Source of the DNA: an uncultured Christensenella sp.
GTDB lineage: Bacteria > Bacillota > Clostridia > Christensenellales > Borkfalkiaceae
DNA: 30,844 bases
Direction: 5' to 3'
NCBI GenBank assembly: GCA_905203015.1
Contig: CAJKUC010000019.1
Span: 1-30,844 of the forward strand
The notes under the pieces were generated by a model, which searched no databases, had not been told where the DNA came from, and worked only from the letters and a program-made list of their open reading frames with translations. The position numbers and the translations under genes were made by a program. Below, one piece after another: positions 6,415 through 14,958 of this stretch (positions are counted from its first letter, which is position 1; each line of letters starts with the position of its first letter).

Positions 6415-6443
6415 TTGAAAAAGATCGTTATTTATGCTATACT
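6415..6443 (+). promoter_or_regulatory. Promoter of the two-component operon
   Basis: TTGAAA (6415-6420), a 17-base spacer and TATACT (6438-6443) form a strong housekeeping-type promoter about 210 bases before the sensor kinase gene. It lies just inside the left end of element B, so expression of the cargo regulator does not depend on the insertion site. Confidence 0.65.
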
Positions 6444-6454
6444 ATAAAAAACGG

Positions 6455-6557
6455 TTGTCGGGAGGAGAGGCGATAGATATTCGGTTGAATGGTCATGAAC
6501 CCGACGACGGCTCCGATCGTGGCATGCGGGCAAGATTTGTATTACTCTTGTCGGCAT
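6455..6557 (+). promoter_or_regulatory. Structured 5' leader before the sensor kinase
   Basis: The 6340-6653 gap holds no gene. Downstream of the promoter the leader can form two hairpins. TTGTCGGG (6455-6462) pairs with CCCGACGA (6500-6507) with one wobble. ATGCGGGCAAGA (6524-6535) pairs with TCTTGTCGGCAT (6546-6557) with one G-G mismatch and one wobble. I do not recognise a riboswitch class. It may affect translation or stability of the regulator mRNA. Confidence 0.35.
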
Positions 6558-6653
6558 ACTGCGAAATAAGGAATTGTTTGCTGTAGGAAGAAGCGAACGG
6601 GATTTAAATTAAAAGTCAAATCCGGCGTCGGCAGAATATCTGAGAGAGGAATT

Positions 6654-8363
6654 ATGAACGGAGTAAGAGCAAAAAAAAGGAAATTGTCGTTGGTTACCGT
6701 TTTTGCTTTGATAGAAATAATAATCATTTTTCTGTTCGGTCTACTGATATCGGTAAATCTATTCGTATCGAACAGAACGGCAAAAAACAGGACGAGACAG
6801 ATCGTGGAAGACAGTTATGTCGCGTTAACGGAGAACCTTGAAAACGATATCAAAAATATATCGCGCGCGGGATTTTCGCTGATGAAAAGCGAAACCGTTG
6901 TTCGCCTTAAAGCCTATTATTACGATAAAATATCGGGCGATTCCTACGCGCGTAATACCGCGATTAACAGAACGATGGAAGATCTTGTGTCGTTGACGAC
7001 CTATTACGATGTAATCGATTCGTGCGCGTTATGGATTGCTCCCGACGGGGAATTATCGTATAACACGCTATATACTTTTGTCAGCGACGATTATCGTAAG
7101 CAGTTGCTTGATAAGGTTATAAAAGAGCATCGCTATTCGCCTACCTACGAAGGCAATCTCAGAAATAACGGCGAAATATTGATCACGCTGTCACTTTCCG
7201 AGCAGGACAATTCCGTATTGGCGGTATTGCTTGACGGAGATCATATCGCAAAAAACTTAGCTCTTACGGCATTTCCGAAAGTGCAGACGAAACCTTATGC
7301 GGAAGATGATTCTTTATTGATAATCTGTTCGGACGAAGACGTTGTGCCGGGAACTGTTTTATCGGAAGAAGAAACGGACAAACCGATACTCAGAAAAGGA
7401 AGGATCGTTTACTATACAAAGCTGATGAATATACTTCCGTTATACGTAAGTTTCGACGCCGCGTCTGCAGATCCCGCTTTAAGCACGTTTACAATATATT
7501 TCATCGTTGCATGTGTATTGCTATGTTTTGTGGCTTTTGCCTTATTTTTAATGTTCCGGCATTTTTTCAGCCGCCCGTATTCACGCTTGCTCGGCGCGAT
7601 GCGGCTGGTGAGCGACGGAGATTTCGACGTCCGCATAGAGGATAACATTACGTCCGATTTTCAGAATATATACGACGGATTCAATTATATGACTTCTTCG
7701 ATATCGAGTTATATCGAAGAAAATTACAGGCAGAAGTCGATGCGCGTCGAAAGCGAGTTCAAGGCGTTGCAAGCGCAGATAAACCCTCATTTTTTATACA
7801 ATTGTTTTGCGAATATCCGCAGTCTTTGCAAAATGGGCGATATAGAGAGCGTGGAGCGCATGACCGGCGGATTGTCGAAATTGTTCCTGTATATTACGCG
7901 CAATGCCGAGCCGATCGTAAAACTGCGCGACGAAGCCGACAATATGCGCGATTATCTCGAAATACAAAGAATACGTTTCAACGAGCGGGTAGATTTGCAA
8001 ATCGATTCTCCGCCGGAAGCGTTTCGTGAAATGCCTATTCCGAAGTTATGCATGCAACCCATCGCCGAAAACGCTTATAAATATGCATTTGCGAATAAAG
8101 AAGACGGCGGGGTATTCCGAGTGCGTTATTTTGCGGAAGGAAACAATCTGAGAATAGAATTCGACGATAACGGAGATATCGGCGATTCGCAGATCGAAGA
8201 GTTATCCGAAAAACTTGTCAGTCCCGAAGAAACGTCCGGATTGGTTAACGTAAGTAGAAGATTACTGCATTATGCCGGCGGGCGCGGCGAGTTGTTTGTG
8301 AAGCGCAGCGATCTCGGGGGATTGAAAGTGACGATTTATCTGTGTTCTCAACGGGAGGATTGA
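6654..8363 (+). CDS. YesM-type sensor histidine kinase
   Basis: This is a 569-residue membrane sensor. TM1 is about residues 15-37 and TM2 about 279-303, enclosing an extracellular sensing domain of about 240 residues. A HAMP-like segment (about 304-357) follows, then the His_kinase domain with LQAQINPHFLYNCFANIRS, where His379 is the predicted phosphorylation site. The ATP-binding domain has PIAENAYKYAF (N box, Asn473) and FDDNGDIGD near residue 505, a slightly altered G1 box lacking the usual second glycine position. The ATG has the ribosome site GAGAGG. It is the first gene of the operon with the response regulator, and such pairs usually control an adjacent sugar transporter, as expected here. 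Confidence 0.92.
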   Translation: MNGVRAKKRKLSLVTVFALIEIIIIFLFGLLISVNLFVSNRTAKNRTRQIVEDSYVALTENLENDIKNISRAGFSLMKSETVVRLKAYYYDKISGDSYARNTAINRTMEDLVSLTTYYDVIDSCALWIAPDGELSYNTLYTFVSDDYRKQLLDKVIKEHRYSPTYEGNLRNNGEILITLSLSEQDNSVLAVLLDGDHIAKNLALTAFPKVQTKPYAEDDSLLIICSDEDVVPGTVLSEEETDKPILRKGRIVYYTKLMNILPLYVSFDAASADPALSTFTIYFIVACVLLCFVAFALFLMFRHFFSRPYSRLLGAMRLVSDGDFDVRIEDNITSDFQNIYDGFNYMTSSISSYIEENYRQKSMRVESEFKALQAQINPHFLYNCFANIRSLCKMGDIESVERMTGGLSKLFLYITRNAEPIVKLRDEADNMRDYLEIQRIRFNERVDLQIDSPPEAFREMPIPKLCMQPIAENAYKYAFANKEDGGVFRVRYFAEGNNLRIEFDDNGDIGDSQIEELSEKLVSPEETSGLVNVSRRLLHYAGGRGELFVKRSDLGGLKVTIYLCSQRED

Positions 8364-8366
8364 AAA

Positions 8367-9521
8367 GTGACGATATTGGTGGTTGATGATGAGAGAAATA
8401 TAGCCGATTCGATAGCCGGCACTTTGATTGCCGAATTAAACACGGATGCCGAAGTGCACGTTTGCTACGGATCGCAGCAGGCAAAAGATTTTTCCGCAAC
8501 GCATTATATAGATGTAATCGTGTGCGATATCGATATGCCGAAATGCAACGGGATATCGCTATGCAGATCGCTTTTGGCATCGTATCCCGATCTGAAAATT
8601 ATTTTTCTCACCGGGTACAGCGATTTTTCCTATGCGTATGAGGCGTTGAAGTTTCCGGAGGCGTCTTACGTGTTGAAATTAGAGGATGACGCCGTTTTAC
8701 TTAATGCGGTTCGCGAAAAAATCGGCGAGGCGGAGAAACAAAGACGGAGAGAATCGGAATTGGCTTTTCAGGTACGGCTGAACGATGAATTATCGGCGGA
8801 AGTCAACGGTATGAAGTTGTGGCGTTCCATAGAAGAAAACGGCGAAGAATATTCCGGACGGTTGTTTTTGTTTATGATCTTCTCGGAACCTAAGACGGAT
8901 ATGGCGAACGTTCTCCGCAACACGTTCGGAAAAGACGTATCGGCGTTTTGTAAAGAAAACGGGTGGTTTGCGGCGATTCCCGTTCCCGAAAATGTTAACG
9001 TGGTGATCGAACGAGCCAAAAGACTGCAACAAGATATTTTCGAGCGGGACGGTAACTATTCCGTTTTTGCCGTAGATCTGCCGCGCGGCGAGAGAGACGG
9101 AATACGATATTCCCGTTTAGAAAGGTTATGCGACGGAAATAAGGACGGATGCCGTTTTATCGGCGACGGGCAGGAAGCGAAAAACGTTTCGGAAGATTGC
9201 GGCGACGAAATTATCGGGTCGGTTAAAAAGTATATAGATACGCATCTCGGCGACGAACTTTCGCTGACGACTTTGGCTTCGGCCGTATATTATAATCCCG
9301 CGTATTTATCGCGCAAGTTCAAGGCTGTCGTCGGCGAAAATTTACATTCGTATATTCTCGGTCAGCGAATGAGGTTTGCGGAAAGATTGCTTGTAGAAAC
9401 GGATGATTTTGTGTCGAATATCGCCAAAAAATGCGGTTTTGCAAACCCTGCGCAATTCGGGATTGCCTTTGCGAAATTGCACGGCTGCGCGCCGATGACT
9501 TATCGGCGGAAAAACACTTAG
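8367..9521 (+). CDS. YesN-type response regulator, AraC-family output domain
   Basis: This 384-residue transcription factor starts at GTG 8367, eight bases after GGGAGG (8353-8358), three bases after the kinase stop. The receiver domain (about 1-120) has the acidic pair D7-D8 and phospho-acceptor Asp54 in VCDIDMPKCNG, with LTGYSDF and the lysine of VLKLEDD in the expected places. A linker of about 160 residues follows. The C-terminal AraC-type double helix-turn-helix (about 283-383) includes TTLASAVYYNPAYLSRKFK and IAKKCGFANPAQFGIAF. The gene ends shortly before a terminator. Its probable target is the tandem repeat upstream of the binding-protein promoter at 9627. Confidence 0.92.
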   Translation: MTILVVDDERNIADSIAGTLIAELNTDAEVHVCYGSQQAKDFSATHYIDVIVCDIDMPKCNGISLCRSLLASYPDLKIIFLTGYSDFSYAYEALKFPEASYVLKLEDDAVLLNAVREKIGEAEKQRRRESELAFQVRLNDELSAEVNGMKLWRSIEENGEEYSGRLFLFMIFSEPKTDMANVLRNTFGKDVSAFCKENGWFAAIPVPENVNVVIERAKRLQQDIFERDGNYSVFAVDLPRGERDGIRYSRLERLCDGNKDGCRFIGDGQEAKNVSEDCGDEIIGSVKKYIDTHLGDELSLTTLASAVYYNPAYLSRKFKAVVGENLHSYILGQRMRFAERLLVETDDFVSNIAKKCGFANPAQFGIAFAKLHGCAPMTYRRKNT

Positions 9522-9553
9522 TGCATATAAAATGAAATAAAGATGATTTTTTC

Positions 9554-9581
9554 GGCTTTTCTCGTGAAAAGCCTTTTTTTT
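9554..9581 (+). terminator. Terminator after the two-component operon
   Basis: GGCTTTTC (9554-9561), loop TCGT, GAAAAGCC (9566-9573) and eight T residues make a textbook rho-independent terminator. It isolates the regulator operon from the transport operon. Confidence 0.92.
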
Positions 9582-9591
9582 GTTTAAAATG

Positions 9592-9621
9592 GTAAAAAAA
9601 ACAAAAGAATGTAAAAAAACA
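9592..9621 (+). promoter_or_regulatory. Candidate tandem operator for the AraC-type regulator
   Basis: GTAAAAAAAACA (9592-9603) and GTAAAAAAACA (9611-9621) are direct repeats 19 bases apart. The second copy ends five bases before the -35 box. AraC-type response regulators commonly bind such tandem sites next to the -35 box. The A-rich sequence means chance similarity cannot be excluded. Confidence 0.4.
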
Positions 9622-9626
9622 GGATA

Positions 9627-9655
9627 TTGAATCCGAAGTGTTTTCGTGATATAAT
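9627..9655 (+). promoter_or_regulatory. Promoter of the transport and lipoprotein operon
   Basis: TTGAAT (9627-9632), a 17-base spacer and TATAAT (9650-9655) lie 33 bases before the binding-protein ATG, which also has a GGAGG ribosome site at 9677-9681. Confidence 0.72.
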
Positions 9656-9688
9656 TAACTCAAAGAAAATAATCGGCGGAGGAAGATT

Positions 9689-11347
9689 ATGAGTAAAAAA
9701 AATTTAAAATTCGTCAGTTTTATTCTGGCGGCATTATGCGCGATCGGCTTTTGCTCCTGCGGCAGAAACGGCGGGAACGCGGGGCCGGATTATGACGATC
9801 CCACCCGCAATCCGTTCGGAAAGTACGAAACTACGGTCAAGATTACGGGCGTAATGGAGTATCAGGCACACAACGACAGCCGCGTGCCTCAGAGTGTAAC
9901 TCCCGATAACCAGCAGTTCATCAAGCTGATGAAAGAAAGGTTGAATCTGGAGTTTTCCTATTTGTGGAAAGTTCCGCCTACGCAATACAGCGAAAAACTG
10001 AGTCTTTCCATGTTGTCGAACGAACTGCCCGATATTTTTAAGGTCACGGCAAGCGATTATGCCTCGCTGAAAAAGGCGGGTATGCTGAAAAATCTTTCCA
10101 CGGCATACGAATATGCTTCCGACGACGTAAAGACGTTTTTGAATCGCGATCCCGATGTTATCAAAAGGCTTACCGACGCCGACGGCGGAATTTATGCCGT
10201 GCCTCAGTATTCCGACAATCGCCGCGGCGTTCCCGTGATGTATATCCGTCAGGATTGGCTGAACGAACTTAAACTCTCCGTTCCCGAAACTCCGGAAGAA
10301 TTGTACGAAGTGTTGAAGGCGTTCAAACAAAAGAAAGGGGCAACGTGCGGACTTGCGATGAGCAATGCTATTTCGGGTTCATATTTTTCGATCGACAGAT
10401 ATATGAATGTGTTCGGGTCAAGTCCTTATGCATGGCTTTTGGGTAGCGACGGGAAATTGCACGCGGACGAAGTATCCGAAAACAGCAAGACTGCATTGAA
10501 ATGGCTGAACAAACTTTATAACGAAGGCATTTTAACGAAAGATGTTGCCGCGGCTACGGTAGACGCCGTGCAGGCGGACGTTCTCGGCGATAAGTGCGGC
10601 GTTGTGATCGGTCCGTGGTGGCAATTCGAATATCCTCTCGGTACGGCAATCGGAAACGACGCCGACTGGGTTGCCGCAAAAATGCCTCTTGCCGAAGGCA
10701 AAAACGTAGTAATAGATCGTCAGCAGGTGGAGTTTTACTACGTCGTGAACAAAAAGTGCAGAAACCCTGAAGCTTTGTTCAAGATGATCAACATGTATAT
10801 CGCTCTCGACGGTACGCCGGAAGCGGCGCCGGAAAACGGTTACGTATGGAGTTGGTGCCCTACGCAATTTTATGATCCGTATGATATCAACGAACAATAT
10901 GTAAATATTAACAAGCAGTTGGAAATCGACCCGAAAGCGGAGGGCGAAGCGCCCGAAACCTGGACGGCGCACATGAAAAAACTGTGGAACGCTTATCCGG
11001 AATATCTTGTGTGGAAAGCGGATCATTACGCTACGAAGTATCAGGAAAACATGTTTGCGAACATTATGACCCGCGTGAATAAAGACGGGGCATGGGCGCA
11101 GATTCTGAAGATCTACGATGATGAAAAACGTGTATCTTATGATGAATTTTACGGAATTTCGACGCCTGCCATGTCAAGCAAAGGCGCGTTGATGGCTCAG
11201 GAAGTTTCGGAATACTATCTGAAAGCGATTATGGGCGAGAAAAATATCGACGACACCTGGGATTCGTTTGTTTCATCGTGGAAAAAAATCGGCGGAGACG
11301 AAGTCGCCGCGGAAGTGAACGCATGGTATGCCGAACAGGCGAAATAA
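9689..11347 (+). CDS. Extracellular solute-binding lipoprotein of a sugar ABC importer
   Basis: This is a 552-residue protein of the LplA/YtcQ type (sugar-binding proteins of about 500-560 residues). The lipoprotein signal is a basic start (MSKKNLK), a hydrophobic core and the lipobox-like FCSC, with Cys24 as the likely lipidated residue, followed by a GN-rich linker. The mature part has the usual periplasmic-binding features: ELPDIFKVTASDYASLKKAG, PVMYIRQDWLNELKLSVPETPEEL and GVVIGPWWQFEYPL. It sits directly upstream of the two permease genes, so it should capture an extracellular oligosaccharide and deliver it to them on the cell surface. The substrate is unknown; family members bind complex plant-type or host-type glycan fragments. 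Confidence 0.9.
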   Translation: MSKKNLKFVSFILAALCAIGFCSCGRNGGNAGPDYDDPTRNPFGKYETTVKITGVMEYQAHNDSRVPQSVTPDNQQFIKLMKERLNLEFSYLWKVPPTQYSEKLSLSMLSNELPDIFKVTASDYASLKKAGMLKNLSTAYEYASDDVKTFLNRDPDVIKRLTDADGGIYAVPQYSDNRRGVPVMYIRQDWLNELKLSVPETPEELYEVLKAFKQKKGATCGLAMSNAISGSYFSIDRYMNVFGSSPYAWLLGSDGKLHADEVSENSKTALKWLNKLYNEGILTKDVAAATVDAVQADVLGDKCGVVIGPWWQFEYPLGTAIGNDADWVAAKMPLAEGKNVVIDRQQVEFYYVVNKKCRNPEALFKMINMYIALDGTPEAAPENGYVWSWCPTQFYDPYDINEQYVNINKQLEIDPKAEGEAPETWTAHMKKLWNAYPEYLVWKADHYATKYQENMFANIMTRVNKDGAWAQILKIYDDEKRVSYDEFYGISTPAMSSKGALMAQEVSEYYLKAIMGEKNIDDTWDSFVSSWKKIGGDEVAAEVNAWYAEQAK

Positions 11348-11349
11348 AT

Positions 11350-12297
11350 ATGAAAGCAAATATATTACAACATAGTACCTCGTCTAAATTCGGGCGATTC
11401 GTAAAAAAACAATGGGTGTGGTGGCTGATGCTGCTGCCTGGCGTTGTTCTCACGGTGGTTTTTAAATACGGCTCTATGTTCGGCATCGTGATGGCGTTTC
11501 AGAAATTCGATATTTTTAAAGGAACGTTTTTCGGTCAGGAATGGGCAAGCAATCACGGATTCGGAAACTTTATTTATCTTTTTAAAATGGAAAAATTCTG
11601 GAACTCGGTGCGTAATACGTTACTGATTTCCGGGATAAAGATAGCTCTCGGAATCATTGTGCCGTTGTTGTTGGCGATTTTAATCAACGAAGTAAGTAAA
11701 AAATGGTTTTCGCGGTTTGTTCAGACAATGTATTTCTTGCCGTTCTTTCTCAGCTGGATCATTTTAGGCAGTATTCTGCTTGAAATGTTCGCTTACGGCG
11801 GCATTGTGAATACTATGTTGGAGAAATTGTTCGGAACGAGAATTATGTTTTTTCTCGACAACGGTTGGTTTCGGACGCTGGTGATTTTATCGGACGTATG
11901 GAAAGGCATGGGTTACAATATGGTAATCTTTCTTGCCGCCATTATGGGAGTGGACGAGACTTTGTACGAGGCGACCGAAATCGACGGCGGCGGCAGATTC
12001 CGACAGATTATTAACGTTATGCTTCCGAGCATCGCTCCCGTTGTGGCAATGGTCATGACTTTATCGATCGGCGGAATACTGAACGGCGGGTTCGATCAGG
12101 TATTGGTGCTTTATAACCCGATGGTTTACGAAGGCGGAGATATTATAGATACGTTTGTATATCGGCTCGGCATGTTCGGTAATCGTCAGGTAGACGTTGC
12201 AAGCGCCGTAAACCTCGCAAAGGCTGTCGTAACTCTCGTGCTTATGGGCGGAACGTATTATTTTGCCTACAAAAAGTTTGATTACAGATTGTTCTGA
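11350..12297 (+). CDS. Sugar ABC transporter permease, LplB type
   Basis: This is a 315-residue membrane protein with about six transmembrane segments. I choose ATG 11350, two bases after the binding-protein stop, because the longer frame from 11278 would overlap that gene with a basic non-family sequence. The ribosome site is weak (AGGCGA), which suggests translational coupling. Family features are WWLMLLPGVVLTVVFKYG near the start, then IILGSILLEMFAYGGIVNT, and the ATPase-contact loop YEATEIDGGGRFRQIINVML (about residues 205-224). It pairs with the next gene to form the membrane channel. No ATPase gene is present in the element. Lpl/Ytc-type systems often use a shared MsmX-like ATPase encoded elsewhere. 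Confidence 0.93.
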   Translation: MKANILQHSTSSKFGRFVKKQWVWWLMLLPGVVLTVVFKYGSMFGIVMAFQKFDIFKGTFFGQEWASNHGFGNFIYLFKMEKFWNSVRNTLLISGIKIALGIIVPLLLAILINEVSKKWFSRFVQTMYFLPFFLSWIILGSILLEMFAYGGIVNTMLEKLFGTRIMFFLDNGWFRTLVILSDVWKGMGYNMVIFLAAIMGVDETLYEATEIDGGGRFRQIINVMLPSIAPVVAMVMTLSIGGILNGGFDQVLVLYNPMVYEGGDIIDTFVYRLGMFGNRQVDVASAVNLAKAVVTLVLMGGTYYFAYKKFDYRLF

Positions 12298-12308
12298 GGT
12301 GGCGTGAG

Positions 12309-13208
12309 ATGAAAATCAAAAAAAGTAAAGGAAGAATCGCTTTCGAAATTATAAACTATACGGTGCTTACCTTATTGGCGTTGATTTGTATTCTTCCGTT
12401 CATTCATCTTCTCGCGATGTCGTTTTCATCCGATGAATTTACAAGCAAAGGCGTGGTGTTTCTTCTGCCGAAAGGGTTCACATTGCAGGCTTACAAGTAC
12501 CTTCTGCAGAAAAATGAATTCTTTACGTCGCTCGCGATCAGTGTGATGAGAGTGATATTCGGTACGTCGGCTTCGCTTATCGTAGTGGTGCTTACGGCAT
12601 ATCCGCTGTCGAAAACGGACGGAAGATTCAAAGGAAGAACCGGATTTACGTGGTTTTTTCTGGTTACCATGTTTTTGAGCGGCGGATTGTTTGCTACGTA
12701 TTTCCTGTATAAACAACTCGGATTGCTGAACAGTTTTTTGATTTACGTTTTGCCGGGGGCATGCGACGTCTGGTTTGTGCTGATGCTGATGAATTTTTTC
12801 AGAGGCATTCCGCGAGATATCGAAGAGGCGGCTTTATTAGACAGAGCGGGGCAATTTACCATTTTGTTTAAAATATATATTCCGCTTTCTATGCCTTCAA
12901 TCGCTACAATTGTTTTATTTACGGCGGTGGGGCAATGGAACAGTTGGTTTGACGGAATCATGTTTATGAACGATCCTTCTTTGTATCCGTTGCAGTCTTA
13001 TTTGTATACGATGATCGTTTCAAGCGATCCTACGAAGCAATCGGGATTTACGCTTACGCCCGAACAGTTGGAAGCCTTGAAAAATATCGGAGGAAAAAAT
13101 TTGCAGGCGGCGCAGATATTCCTGGGAGTATTGCCGATCGCGCTCGTATTCCCGTTTTTGCAGCGTTATTTCGTAAAAGGGATTACTGTGGGAAGTGTAA
13201 AGGGGTAA
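12309..13208 (+). CDS. Sugar ABC transporter permease, LplC type
   Basis: This is a 299-residue protein with six predicted transmembrane segments, the second half of the permease pair. ATG 12309 follows GAGGTGG, 11 bases after the previous stop. The N-terminal FEIINYTVLTLLALICILPF and HLLAMSFSSDEF patterns, the EAA loop IEEAALLDRAGQFTILFKIY (about 171-190) and the C-terminal QRYFVKGITVGSVKG are characteristic of the LplC/YtcP family. The gene is two bases ahead of the next lipoprotein gene, so the four genes from 9689 are one operon. It should form a heterodimer with the LplB-type protein and couple to a shared cytoplasmic ATPase. Confidence 0.93.
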   Translation: MKIKKSKGRIAFEIINYTVLTLLALICILPFIHLLAMSFSSDEFTSKGVVFLLPKGFTLQAYKYLLQKNEFFTSLAISVMRVIFGTSASLIVVVLTAYPLSKTDGRFKGRTGFTWFFLVTMFLSGGLFATYFLYKQLGLLNSFLIYVLPGACDVWFVLMLMNFFRGIPRDIEEAALLDRAGQFTILFKIYIPLSMPSIATIVLFTAVGQWNSWFDGIMFMNDPSLYPLQSYLYTMIVSSDPTKQSGFTLTPEQLEALKNIGGKNLQAAQIFLGVLPIALVFPFLQRYFVKGITVGSVKG

Positions 13209-13210
13209 AC

Positions 13211-14920
13211 ATGAAAATAACCAAATTTGTAGCGGCGGCGTTATCGTTGATTCTTGTAGGTTCCGTATGTTCCTGCTCACCGAAAAACGAAGCGGACGCA
13301 AAAGTTTTGCTTTGTTATGCGGGCGATAGCAACGACGAATTCGGCGGCGGCGTATATGCTGCCGCCAAAGACGAGGCAAAATGCGGATTCAAAACGCTTG
13401 AACTCGGAAAAAACGCAGATAATTATCGCCGTGCGGTGGAGGAAGAAATAGCAAAGGGTGGAATCGAAACGGTTGCCATCGTGGGGAGAGACGCATATAA
13501 CGGGTTGTCCGGTTATGTGAAAAGTTTCAAAGGAATGAATTTTATCGTTTTGGACGCGGCTCTTCGCGAAGTCAGAGAGAACGTGTGCGCGTTGGAATTT
13601 CAACCCGAGGAATACGGATATCTCGGCGGACGGGCGATTGCGGAAAGCGGCGCAAAAAAAGCGGGATATGTTTCCGTATATGAAAACGGTTTCGATAATC
13701 GTGTGTTGTACGGCTTTTTGCAAGGCGTCGGCAACGCTTCGGTAAGCGTAAAGTACATCGAAGAGCAAACGAACGTGGTAAAAGCCGAAGATTATGCTTC
13801 TTCGGCATATCAGAACGGAGTAACGGCGATTTTCGATACAAGCGGGCGGAGCGCGCTCGGCAGTATGGACGCGGCAAAGAAAAACGGCGGAACGATATAT
13901 TTCGGCGGTGTAAATCTGAAAAAAGCGGCGAAAGAATCAAAAGACGACGCCACGTTGGAAACGGTTCGCGGCGGAATCGAAAAAAACTACGTCGAGGCGA
14001 TGAATACGATACGCGATATGGCGAAAAACGGATTCGAAACCGGAACGACGAAATATCTTTCGGCAAAAGACGATGCTTTCATTTGCGACTTGTCCGCAGA
14101 AAACGTCAAGTATTTATCGGATAATCCGCAGGATTTCGAGCGGTTAAGCGATGAAAAAATCGCTAAGGACGACTCGGCATACACGCCGAAACATTCCGTA
14201 GACAGCGCGTATCACGAAGCCGTACCGTCCTGCGCCGATACCAACGACTGGAAATATCACCCGAGGGCGGGTTCCGGTAACGGCAACAAACCGCTCGGCT
14301 GGAAGGGCGTGGGAATCTGGTCTACGATATATCTTCAGAACGGACAAAATCCCGTTTCCAATACGGGTATCGAATTTCAGAACATGAAAATATGGGCGTA
14401 TACGAAATCTTCCGGTTGGGTTTTGCTTGAACATGCCAATCCGAAAGGATCGTTTTACGATGAAAACTTCGGAAACGACGCGCATAAAAACTTTCTGTCA
14501 AACAGTATCAATTATGCCGAAGAAAAACGTACCAGAATCAAACTCGATTATGCTACGCTCGGTTATAACTATCACCCGTTCGGAAGTCAGATCGATCTGG
14601 TTGAGATGGGACTTCTTAACGCGGACGGCAGCGTAAAAAACAACGAAACGTTGTATATTTTGTCTGAGATGGATATAAGACTGTGCGTATGGGACGCGTC
14701 GCAACCTTCCGATATCGACGAAGCGAAATACGTAGCGAATATCGGAGCGGACTGGTGGCGTGAAAAGGGTTTGCAGTGGACGCCCGACTGGAACAGCAAT
14801 AAAGACGTTTGCGTCGGACAATTCCGCACGATCACGAAAGACTGGAAACGTTTGTACATGACGAATGTTCCGTCTGCAATCTATGAGGAGATCTTTAAAG
14901 ATTTTCCGTTTAATCAATGA
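13211..14920 (+). CDS. Lipoprotein with BMP/PnrA-like domain fused to an unknown C-terminal domain
   Basis: This is a 569-residue surface lipoprotein. The signal ends in VGSVCSC with the lipid cysteine near residue 22-24. Residues about 30-330 resemble the BMP family of periplasmic-binding proteins (Med/PnrA type): KVLLCYAGDSNDEFGGGVY, FIVLDAALREVRENVCALEF, EYGYLGGRAIAESGAKKAGY and GVTAIFDTSGRSALGSMDAA. Residues about 345-569 form a separate aromatic-rich domain with WKGVGIWSTIYLQNG, then NMKIWAYTKSSGWVLLEH, and a GYNYHPFGSQIDL segment. I know this outline only as a domain of unknown function in secreted proteins. It follows the permease by two bases. It may be a second binding protein or a co-sensor for the YesM-type kinase. 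The domain fusion is unusual for the BMP family. Confidence 0.7.
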   Translation: MKITKFVAAALSLILVGSVCSCSPKNEADAKVLLCYAGDSNDEFGGGVYAAAKDEAKCGFKTLELGKNADNYRRAVEEEIAKGGIETVAIVGRDAYNGLSGYVKSFKGMNFIVLDAALREVRENVCALEFQPEEYGYLGGRAIAESGAKKAGYVSVYENGFDNRVLYGFLQGVGNASVSVKYIEEQTNVVKAEDYASSAYQNGVTAIFDTSGRSALGSMDAAKKNGGTIYFGGVNLKKAAKESKDDATLETVRGGIEKNYVEAMNTIRDMAKNGFETGTTKYLSAKDDAFICDLSAENVKYLSDNPQDFERLSDEKIAKDDSAYTPKHSVDSAYHEAVPSCADTNDWKYHPRAGSGNGNKPLGWKGVGIWSTIYLQNGQNPVSNTGIEFQNMKIWAYTKSSGWVLLEHANPKGSFYDENFGNDAHKNFLSNSINYAEEKRTRIKLDYATLGYNYHPFGSQIDLVEMGLLNADGSVKNNETLYILSEMDIRLCVWDASQPSDIDEAKYVANIGADWWREKGLQWTPDWNSNKDVCVGQFRTITKDWKRLYMTNVPSAIYEEIFKDFPFNQ

Positions 14921-14958
14921 GGCCTTAATTAAATATATATATTTGGAGGAAAACCAAG

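Noticed and set aside
11278..11349. Extended N-terminus for the LplB-type permease
   Set aside because: The extra 24 residues are arginine-rich and lie inside the binding-protein gene. The family begins near ATG 11350.
14931..14944. AT-only palindrome AAATATATATATTT before the Big2 lipoprotein gene
   Set aside because: It is simple-sequence symmetry in a short AT-rich gap, with no supported function.
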